NCBI GenBank assembly: GCA_947041065.1
Contig: CAMRCV010000001.1
Coordinates: 1-20,279, forward strand
Source of the DNA: an uncultured Mycoplasma sp.
GTDB taxonomy: Bacteria; Bacillota_I; Bacilli_A; Mycoplasmatales; Metamycoplasmataceae
DNA length: 20,279 bases
Direction: 5' to 3'
A program made the position numbers and the translations under genes. Below the pieces are notes generated by a model, which had not been told where the DNA came from, ran no database searches, and worked only from the letters and a program-made list of their open reading frames with translations. Shown in pieces: positions 10,530 through 20,279 of the stretch. The stretch's first letter is position 1. Each line of letters begins with the position of its first letter.

Positions 10530-12463
10530 TGTCTATGTTTAAAAAAATGTTATTAGTACCATCAGTTTTAACTTTACCTGTTTTAGCAACCGTGGTTACT
10601 TCTTGTGCAACTGTTCCACAAATTGATGATAATTTAGCTAGCCAAATAGAGGGATTAACTTCTGATGCAGCAAAAGAAGTTTATTCTAATTATTGATCAA
10701 GAGATGCTTATGCTGAACTTTATTTAAAATCAAAGACTCCAACTGCAGATGTTACTTCAGAAGAATTTGAAAAAAACAAAGAAATTATTAAAACTTATCT
10801 TTTGACATTAAATCCAATACCAGAATCAACATTAATAAATGGAGTAAATGGAACTAAAGTTTCAGATGAAATATCTAAACAACTGTTTAGTGCATATACT
10901 TTTTACACAGCTTGAAAAACATCTGCTAATATTAACTACTTTAGAGAACAAAAACAAATTTGAGTGGAAAACCAATTATCTTTAAATGATCAATCAATTG
11001 AAAAAGATTTTAATCCAAAATTTGCTTACTCTTCATCTTCAACAGAACTAGCGCAATTCAAATTAGATTTTCATTTATTATATAAAATTATCCAAACAGG
11101 AATCCAAACAGAGTTACTAAATATGGCGGTAGCTGAATTTTATTTTACAGCTTCAACTTCTGACATGATTCAAAGAGGAACTAATTATAATGACCTTATG
11201 GATGGAGATATAAATGGTATTGATTATTGAAATGCAACCAGTTTTGATATTAATAGTCCAACATATTTTTTAGAGAAATATTTGGTTGAAAAAGCTCCAA
11301 AAGTGAAATGAAATTACACTTCTGAAAAAGCCGATAAAGTTGCTAATTTAACTAATACAAAAATTAAAAATACTCAAGATTATCATAATTTATGATCAGG
11401 TGAACAAGTAGGTACAGCTTCTTCTCCTAAAAAAATCTTTTCAAAAGATTTATTGATTGCTTCTCCTGACGCCACTTTCAACGCATCTGCTGCTGGTTTT
11501 TATGGTTATAATACCACTATAGAATTATCGACAGCATCAGGAGAAGGCGACTTAAGTACAGATCCAGATGTTATTAGAGCATTTGGTTCTAATTCATCAG
11601 GTCTATTAAATTCAAGCAATCAATTTGTTTCTTATGATACTTTGTTGTCTAGAGCTAAAATTGATCAATTAGATGGAACCGTTGCTTATTTACCACCTAT
11701 TACTATTCGTAATACTACTGATATTATCCGTAAAAATTCTAAACAAATTACTTTAAGTGATTTAACAATTGATACTGAAGGAAAATTAGATGTTGATGGC
11801 GCTTATACTACAGGTGAAAATACTTGAAAAGTTTTATCGATTACTCCAATTCTAAATAATTCAAATTCTAAACAAACTATTAAATTAGAAATGACATATT
11901 CTAATAGCAATGCAGTTAATGGATTTGCTAATTATCCATATAATGTAGTTATTAGTTGAAAACAAACTAATAACCCAGCAGATTCTGAAATAGTTACTGA
12001 ATTACCTAAGCAAATGTTTTTTAATCAATTAGATACTAATAATTCATTTCAAAATCAACAAATATTTGGGATTGACCCAATTGTAGAAGGTAAAGTAAAT
12101 GTTTCTTATTACATTAGATTGTTGCCTGAGTTTAAATGAAATGATATAGATGGTATTAAAGAAGTTCGAGAAATTAATGGTAAAGAAAAAGCTATTGGAA
12201 CATTTTCAATGGACGGAACACCTTGATCTTCAACTCCAGAAAATAAGCTTAACCAAAGAATGTTAGCCTTCTCTCTATATATGAATGACCCTGAATTAAT
12301 TAAAGAAATAAAATCATTTTTAGTTTTAAATGACGTTGCTATTAGTCCTGGAAAAATAAGCCAAGTAAATGCTATTTTAGAAGAGTTAGGAATTATTTAT
12401 TTACCTAATAAACCAGACTATGCAACTCCTAGAGCAACACTTAACGGACAATGAATTAAATAA
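10529..12463 (+). CDS. HinT-interacting membrane complex lipoprotein P60 homologue
   Basis: This 644-residue protein begins 'MSMFKKM', then has a hydrophobic segment (about 8-24) ending at 'TVVTSC', so Cys26 is the likely lipid-modified residue and the mature protein should be anchored on the outer face of the membrane. The next residues are hydrophilic and rich in Asn, Thr and Ser, with many UGA-encoded tryptophans. I see no enzyme motif. In M. hominis the P60 lipoprotein pairs with P80 in a surface complex, and the gene order P80, P60, HinT here matches that locus; the name rests on this context plus the lipoprotein signal rather than on a conserved motif. Its ATG overlaps the P80 stop and its own TAA (12461-12463) overlaps the HinT ATG, so the three products are probably made in coupled amounts. 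Confidence 0.75.
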
Positions 12464-12786
12464 TGGAAACATTATTTATCAAAATAATTAATAAAGAAAT
12501 CCCTGCCGATATTTTATTTGAAAATAAAAGAGTAATCGCTTTTTATGATATTAAACCTGCTCAAAAAGGACATTTTTTAGTAGTTCCAAAATCATTTTCA
12601 AGAAACTTAATTACTATCAAAGACAAAGATTTAAAATACTGTTTTTCTATTGCTAGAAAATTAGCTTTGAAAGAAATAAAAAAACAAGAAGTAGATGGTT
12701 TTCGTATAATTGTTAATAATGAAGCAAGTTCTAAACAAGTAGTTTTTCATACACACATTCATGTCATACCTTCTCCAAAAATTTAA
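12463..12786 (+). CDS. hinT: HinT, histidine-triad nucleotide-binding protein
   Basis: The 107-residue product has the complete HIT-family triad 'HTHIHV' close to the C-terminus, preceded by 'KQVVFH', which matches the family pattern GQxVxHxHxH. The N-terminal pattern 'IINKEIPADILFENKRVIAFYDI' (12 to 34, here in part) and 'HFLVVPK' are also typical HIT elements. Family members hydrolyse AMP linked to amines or other groups, such as phosphoramidates. The two cysteines that start many bacterial HinT proteins (CIFCKI) are replaced by 'TLFIKI', so the usual N-terminal metal site is absent. The protein is cytoplasmic. In M. hominis HinT interacts with P80, and this gene is the last of the same operon, with its ATG overlapping the P60 stop in TAATG and no clear ribosome site, which suggests dependence on translation of P60. 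Confidence 0.93.
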   Translation: METLFIKIINKEIPADILFENKRVIAFYDIKPAQKGHFLVVPKSFSRNLITIKDKDLKYCFSIARKLALKEIKKQEVDGFRIIVNNEASSKQVVFHTHIHVIPSPKI

Positions 12787-12796
12787 TTTTAAAGTG

Positions 12797-12802
12797 TATA
12801 AT
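12797..12802 (+). promoter_or_regulatory. -10 box of the Cof-type HAD gene (leaderless start)
   Basis: TATAAT, preceded by TG, lies exactly seven bases before the ATG at 12810. A start site at the usual distance would fall on or beside the A of the ATG, and there is no Shine-Dalgarno in the 23-base gap. The gene can therefore be transcribed apart from the hinT operon as a leaderless mRNA. Confidence 0.6.
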
Positions 12803-12809
12803 TAAATTT

Positions 12810-13646
12810 ATGAATAAATTAGATATAGAAAATATTTTTTTAGATTTAGATGGCACTACTCTAAAAAGCGATAAAACAATTTCCTTAGAAACCCTTAAAG
12901 TTTTAAAGGAATTAAAAAGTAAAAATATTAATATTTTTGTGGCTACCGGTAGACCATCATATATGATAAAACAAGAACTAGAAGCACTGGAAGTTAATCA
13001 TAATGTAGTTTGTGTTAATGGCGGAATGATTATTAACTCTCAAGAGAAAAAAATATTACACAAAGAAACAATTGATTATATATCTTCAAAAAAAATTGAA
13101 GACTTTTTAAAGTCAAAAAAATTACCATACTTGATTTATACAGATCAATTAATGTTTTATAATTGTAGTGATGACAACGAATGAATCTCATACTTACAAA
13201 AAAGAATTGGTAGTTTAAAAAATGAGTATCAATGAACTTTAAGTAAGATAGATAAAAACTTTTTATTAAAAGATCACAACGTTGTTAAATTCTTGGTTCC
13301 TACAACAAATCTCCAACCAGAGTTATTGAATGATTTAATTCAATTTTTTAAAACAAAGATTACCGCGTTTAAATTACTTAAATCTCAAAAAAATATATTA
13401 GACATTATCCCTTCACATTCATCTAAGGGAGAAGGAATTAGATACATTGCTAACTTACTATCTCTTAATCTTGATAAAACACTTGCTTTTGGAGATGCTG
13501 ACAACGATATTCCTATGTTTGAAGCTGTCAAATATTCTGTTGCCATGGGCAATGCTGTAGATGAACTTAAAAATATAGCTACTTATGTTACTGATAGTAA
13601 CAATGAAGAAGGAATTGCTAATTTTATTAAAACCAAAGTTTTATAA
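12810..13646 (+). CDS. Cof-type HAD-IIB phosphatase
   Basis: This 278-residue protein belongs to the haloacid dehalogenase superfamily, subfamily IIB (Cof/YidA-like), whose members remove phosphate from small molecules such as sugar phosphates or nucleotides in the cytoplasm. All four motifs are present: motif I 'DLDGTT' with nucleophile Asp12 and Asp14, motif II 'ATGR' with Thr46, motif III Lys206 in 'SSKGEG', and motif IV 'GDADND' with Asp229 and Asp233. The IIB cap domain lies between motifs II and III. Length is normal for the family. The substrate cannot be told from sequence. The gene follows hinT by 23 bases but has its own -10 box and no ribosome site. It ends two bases from the stop of a second HAD-IIB gene on the other strand. 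Confidence 0.93.
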
Positions 13647-13648
13647 TT

Positions 13649-15957
<2,309 letters not shown>

Positions 15958-15983
15958 AATTGACCCCTAAATTTATTAATTTA

Positions 15984-15989
15984 ATTATA
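15984..15989 (-). promoter_or_regulatory. -10 box for lysS
   Basis: TATAAT on the minus strand directly follows the stop codon of the ThiT-like gene. A transcript from here would have a leader of about 20 bases with the AGGGG ribosome site, so lysS can be expressed separately from the upstream transporter gene. There is no space for a T-box leader, and none is seen. Confidence 0.5.
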
Positions 15990-16577
15990 TTATAATTTTG
16001 CATCATTTCAAATGTTTAAATAGTAACTTTTCGATATTTCAATATTTTTGTTAAAAATTAAAATAAAAATCGGAATTGTAATTAGTATATTTGTAAAGAT
16101 AATTGGTAAATTAATGAATAAAGAACCTATTCAATCATTATCCGTTCATCATACATATCCAGCTAATGTATGTAAAAATAACTTCAACATTCAGCTAAAA
16201 ATAAATAATAATGAAAATACTAACAAACGCAGTCTTTTTGAAAGATTTTTACTATCAAATTTCTTTATTATTGCATTTCCAAAAAGAAAGGGAAAAAAAC
16301 ATCAAATGGCTAAAAAATATTCTACTAAAACTTGAATTAAATTAATTCAATAAACATTTGGGTCAAAAAGTAAAACTAAAGGTGTAAAGATGAAAAAAAT
16401 AGTTTTTATTAGGCGAGTTTTTAAAATAATTAAAATTAATACAAAGAAAACGGTATAAAAGTTTATTGAATAACCCATTATGATTGGCAAAAGAGAAGAT
16501 ATTAAGTTTAACGTAACGATTAAACCCATAAAAATTCCAGCCAAAGAAAGGTCCCTTAAAATTAACTTATTTTTCAC
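15990..16577 (-). CDS. Probable ECF transporter S component, ThiT-like
   Basis: The product is 195 residues, very hydrophobic, with five or six membrane segments, and no signal peptide. The N-terminus 'LILRDLSLAGIFMGLIVTLN' is typical of the substrate-binding (S) subunits of energy-coupling-factor importers for vitamins. Two further spots fit the thiamine type ThiT: 'DPNVYWINLIQVLVEYFLA' (about 72-90) at the place of the ThiT pattern hPvQ..lDYplAf, and 'FLHTLAGYVWW' (about 131-141) at the place of the hfiSGviFWg pattern. The match is by pattern only and the substrate is uncertain; FolT- or RibU-like specificity is not excluded. S components work with a shared EcfA/EcfA'/EcfT module, which is not in the window. 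The start is GTG at 16577-16575, ten bases after a TATAAT, with no ribosome site. No riboswitch fits in the leader. Confidence 0.5.
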
Positions 16578-16587
16578 ATTCTTATAT

Positions 16588-16593
16588 ATTATA
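16588..16593 (-). promoter_or_regulatory. -10 box of the ThiT-like gene
   Basis: TATAAT on the minus strand ends ten bases before the GTG start, predicting an mRNA with only a few leader bases. It shares the 47-base divergent region with the promoter of the helicase gene; the two boxes are 18 bases apart and point away from each other, so the two promoters may interfere or be controlled together. Confidence 0.5.
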
Positions 16594-16611
16594 ACTTATT
16601 GATTTATTATG

Positions 16612-16617
16612 TATAAT
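16612..16617 (+). promoter_or_regulatory. -10 box of the helicase gene (leaderless start)
   Basis: TATAAT, preceded by ATG, lies exactly seven bases before the ATG at 16625, the same arrangement as for the Cof-type HAD gene. No Shine-Dalgarno precedes the ATG. This predicts a leaderless mRNA. Confidence 0.6.
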
Positions 16618-16624
16618 ATTTTAT

Positions 16625-19600
16625 ATGGATATAAAAAACAGTAATAATCAAGAAATTTTGCCTGCGAAACAAAGCACTAAAAATTATAAAAAAATATTAA
16701 ACAATTTATTGAATATTTCAATGAGTGATTCTTGTTTATTTTCCAATATTAACAACAATAACTCTTTTGATGTTGCTAAAAAATTTGGTAATGATTTTTT
16801 TGACAAAATGATTATCAATAAGTATTTTTTACTATCTTTAACTGAGATGGATATTTCCTCTTTTATTACCAGAATTGAAGCTATAGAAGAATTAACAGAG
16901 GTAGAGGAAATATACCAATCATTTAATGAGGATGTTCCAGAATCAATTCAAAAATTAATATCTGCGAAAACTATTACACCCGCTAAAATAGAATCTGCGA
17001 AAAAAGAAATTATTAAAGCTGCAGAAGTTAAGAAACAAAAATCATCTTTTAATTGAAAAATTCTTTTAAATAAAGCGCAAACAATCAATGAGCAAAACAA
17101 CCTTTGACCTTTACACTTGGGGTTCATTTATATTACTCTTAAAATAGATAATAAATCGATTCAAGCACCTCTGTTTTTAAAAGAAGTTAATATTCAAATT
17201 AAAAACTCTAATGTTTCAATAGTGTCTATTGGAGACATTAAAATTAACGAAAAATTAACTTACTTTTTAGAATCAAACGGGTTTTTATTTGATTTAGATT
17301 TTGACTTTTCGAAAATGTCAATCAAAGAAGTTTATGACACTATTCAAAAATCATGATCACAAAATTTCGATATGCCATCGACACTTTCTGGGTTTGCTCC
17401 TAACTTAAAATCAGACGAAATTAACAATTCAAAGATTGAATTTTGACCTGGTGTTACCCTTGGTTTTTTTGAACCTACAGGTGGATACTTAAGAAAAATA
17501 ATGGTTAAGATTATTGAAAGTGGAATTGTGGATGAAATTCTAGAAGTTGAATTTGATAAAAATATTTATAAAGATACGATTAAAGCTACAATGTTTAAAA
17601 AGAACTTTGGTTTCTTTAAAACACAACACTCTAATCTATCACAAGATAAAGCTGTAATTTCTGCTTTGAATCAAAACACTATTATTTGAGGACCTCCAGG
17701 AACTGGTAAATCACAAACAATTTCTAATATTATTACCAATGTTTTAATGTATGACAAAACAGCTATTGTAGCTTCTCAGAAAAAAGCGGCCCTAGAAGTT
17801 TTGAAAAATAGAATGGAAGAACTGGGGATGTTTTGTTTATTTATTTTGAACGATAAAGATATGAATAAAAAATCATTTTATACACCGATTCAATCGTATA
17901 TAAACTATTTGGAAAACTTTGATAATGACTTGGTACAACAACCTATTAAAATCATTTCTGATTATGAAAAAAGTTTTATGAAGTTAATTAACAAAATTAA
18001 GTCAGAACCACATGGAACTAAAAATATGCATTTATTTTCTTGATATATGGCACAAAATAAGTTTGATATTAAAATATTTGAAGATATTAAAAACTTACCA
18101 AAAACTTTAATTTATGATTTACCAAACTTAAAAGAAAGCAAAAATGTTGTCAAGTTTTTAATGAATAAAAACAACTTAAAATCAACAATGTTAAAACGTT
18201 CAACAACCGAAGTAAAAGAAGCTGCAAAAATTATTGAAAACAACTTTTTAGATAAAAATCTTGATTTAGATAATTTTGTAAAAAAACAAAGTTATATAGA
18301 TTTAAACATAATGGAAAGTGTAAATAAGTTGCACCAATTTAATTTAAATAATTATGAAAACAAAGTAAATGATCCAAGCGAATTAAAAGAAGTTATTGGG
18401 AAAATGATTTTTCAAAAAATTAAAAAATTCAATAAAAACATGAAGTCCAAATATAACGCTTTTGCTTTAGATGCTAGAACAGCTAGTTTAGAACCAAACC
18501 AATTTATTAAAAAACATTCAGATATTGTTAAAATTCTATTTCCTATTATTATTACTACACCTGAAACAGAGTTAAGGTCATGAACACGTAATGAATTTGA
18601 TTATGCTATTCTGGATGAGTCTTCACAAATCTTCTTAGAAAAAGGAATTCCTATTTTGTATTTAGCTAAAATAAAAATATTAGCTGGAGATGATCAACAA
18701 ATGCAACCTACAAGATGATTTGCTGCTAAAGTAGAAGGTGAAAACACATTTGGAGATATTGAATCACTACTTGACTTTGCAACTGCAAAGGGTGTTTATA
18801 GCATTTTGTTAGATAAAAATTATCGTTCAAATCACGCATCTTTAATGACTTTTAATTCTGAAAAATTTTATAAAGGAGAATTAGATGTTGTTGATGTTAA
18901 TTCATCAGAAAAAATTACTCCAATTGATGTTATTAATGTTGATGGTGTGTGATTAGAATCAACTAATCAAATTGAAATTGAAGTAGCGATTAGAGAAGTT
19001 TTAAACAACTTGGCAAAATATAAAAAAATTATTTTATTATGTTTTAATGGTTCTCAACAAACACAAATTGAAAAACTAATTTTTACTCAATATCCAGAAA
19101 TTGAAAAAGCAATGGCTAGTAACCAATTGTTAATTAGAAATATCGAAAACATTCAAGGTGATGAAGCTGATTTAGTTATTATGACAATTGTTTATGACAA
19201 ACATACAAAACTACATTCTTCTTATGTTGCCAAATCAGGTGGTAAAAATGCTCTGAATGTGGCAATTTCTCGTGCAAAAGATAAAATGATTATCATTAAA
19301 TCAATTAAGGCAGATGATATTAATAATCCTAGTGGTAGTGAAGATATTGCTATTTTCAAAGAATGATTAAAATTCTTAGATTTTTCAGATGAGAAAAAGA
19401 AAAATTACATTACAAGAGTTGCAGAAACAACTAAACCAACAAGTTTAGAACTTGCTAAAAACAAATTATTAGACTCTTTCATTGAAGGAGTGCAAAAAGG
19501 ATTAGATAATGCAGCTGGAGTTGAAGTTATCAAAAACTTTTCAATAGGTACAATGAAAATAGATGTTGCTATTATTGATAAAAATACACAAAACTTTATT

Positions 19601-20279
19601 CAAGGATTTTTGGTAGACAACTTTTCATACTTTAAATCATATGAAGATTATGTTGTTGATAGAGACTTAAAGAATTTTTTATTAATTAAAAAATATCCAG
19701 TTATTAAAGTTAATGAAATGAATTGAGTAATTAATAAAAATCAAATTATCCACAACATTAATTTAATTATTAATAAAAAACAATTTGCACAAAAATCAAA
19801 GCCACAACAACCAATGAGACCTCCTTTGCAAAATCCTAATAGTTTTGATGCACCGCAACAAAACCCAACCCAAATACCGCAACAAAACCCAAGAAGTTTC
19901 GCGCCTCAAATACCACAACAAAACCCACAAAACAATTTTGATGCACCACAAATTATACCGCCAGTTTTACAACCCCAAATACCTCAGTCAAATCCACAAA
20001 ACAATTTTGATGCACCGCAACAAAATCCAAGAAGCCTTTCACCTCAACTTACCACACAAGCAAATAGACCATCGTTAAATGTTAAAAGACAATCCAAACC
20101 AACAATACCTCCTTTTGGACAAGAGGTACCACAAAACCTTTCTAGACCTTTACCTCAAGATGTAACTCAACCATCGAGACCACCACTTAAAAAAACAATG
20201 CCTTTGAAAGTTACAAAACCTTTGCCTCAAGATGTAACACAACCTTCGAGACCTCCGGTAACAGAAGAAATTAAACCAA
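16625..20279 (+). CDS. DUF4011-like SF1 helicase with C-terminal nuclease-fold domain, 3' partial
   Basis: At least 1,218 residues are present before the window ends. The N-terminal part (about 15-345) resembles DUF4011: a 'NLLNISMSDSCLF' start and 'LHLGFIYITLK...APLFLKEVNI' (about 160-190). A superfamily 1 helicase core of the Upf1/Dna2 kind follows: Walker A 'GPPGTGKS' (356-363), DEAD-type box 'LDESSQ' (Asp664), motif III 'GDDQQMQP' (from 688), 'NYRS' (732-735), motif V 'QGDEADLV' (from 844) and motif VI 'VAISRAKD' with Arg883. After this, residues about 950-1050 look like the restriction-endonuclease-fold domain that ends many DUF4011 helicases (Vsr/MTES_1575 group): 'KIDVAIID' (Asp980), 'GFLVDNFSYF' (Asp998), 'VDRDLKNFLLI' and a final Trp. 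A Pro/Gln-rich repeat tail begins near 1060. DUF4011-helicase-Vsr proteins are known from anti-phage systems, so defence is plausible; a house-keeping repair or RNA role is the alternative. Confidence 0.82.
19838..20257 (+). repeat. Pro/Gln-rich repeats at the helicase C-terminus
   Basis: This stretch encodes a low-complexity tail with imperfect repeats. 'FDAPQ' occurs three times (from 19844, 19937 and 20006), twice preceded by 'PQNN' and twice followed by 'QNPRS'-like text. A second unit, 'PLPQDVTQPSRPP', occurs twice (20147-20185 and 20219-20257), 72 bases apart. The copies are close at DNA level too. Composition (Pro, Gln, Asn, Ser, Arg, few hydrophobics) predicts a disordered tail. The repeats continue to the window edge, so their number is a minimum. 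Confidence 0.85.

Noticed and set aside
16048..16335. 95-codon plus-strand open frame
   Set aside because: It lies antisense to the ThiT-like membrane protein; its Lys/Asn/Ile-rich product is what the complement of Phe/Leu/Asn codons gives.
19838..20257. Regular repeats as a CRISPR-like or intergenic array
   Set aside because: The repeats keep one reading frame, differ mostly in ways that keep the Pro/Gln pattern, and lack constant repeat and spacer lengths; they are protein repeats.

Overview
The window is AT-rich DNA from a mollicute, and every long gene reads through only if UGA codes for tryptophan (genetic code 4). The gene set points to a mycoplasma of the hominis/pulmonis type: an oversized FtsX-like permease with its ATPase, the P80-P60-HinT membrane complex locus, a LicD-like protein, HAD-IIB proteins, LysRS and a small vitamin-type transporter. 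The genus is an inference. Bases 1-47 are not genomic: they are Illumina library adapter with an apparent 8-base index, so the left edge is a sequencing or assembly artefact that cuts the first gene.

Layout. (1) About 50-7289, plus strand: the 3' part (about 2,120 codons) of a giant ABC permease with two FtsX-type membrane blocks, followed one base later by its MacB/LolD-type ATPase. (2) 7279-8001, minus: a LicD-like protein that overlaps the ATPase gene tail to tail and lacks the family's acidic metal-binding motif. (3) 8124-12786, plus: a three-gene operon for membrane protein P80, lipoprotein P60 and the histidine-triad protein HinT, with both junctions being TAATG overlaps. (4) 12810-13646, plus: an intact Cof-type HAD phosphatase, apparently leaderless. 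(5) 13649-14524, minus: a second HAD-IIB protein, end to end with the first, whose catalytic motifs are mostly replaced; its start lies inside the end of lysS and seems to be a non-AUG codon behind a strong Shine-Dalgarno. (6) 14500-15957, minus: lysS. (7) 15990-16577, minus: a probable ECF-transporter S component resembling ThiT. (8) 16625 to the right edge, plus: a helicase of superfamily 1 with a DUF4011-like N-terminus, a C-terminal restriction-endonuclease-fold segment and a Pro/Gln-rich repetitive tail, cut by the end of the window.

The window is almost fully coding. No gap exceeds 125 bases; the two divergent intergenic regions (8002-8123 and 16578-16624) hold the clearest promoters. 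Convergent gene pairs leave no space for a terminator, and I saw no convincing stem-loop/T-run terminator, tRNA, rRNA, IS element or CRISPR array. Several genes appear to have leaderless or very short-leader starts (a TATAAT box 7-11 bases before the start codon), while others have clear Shine-Dalgarno sequences.

The most interesting items are the helicase-nuclease with its repeat tail (a possible defence or nucleic-acid-processing protein), two adjacent-locus enzyme-family members that look catalytically dead (the LicD-like and second HAD proteins), and the compact P80-P60-HinT operon.
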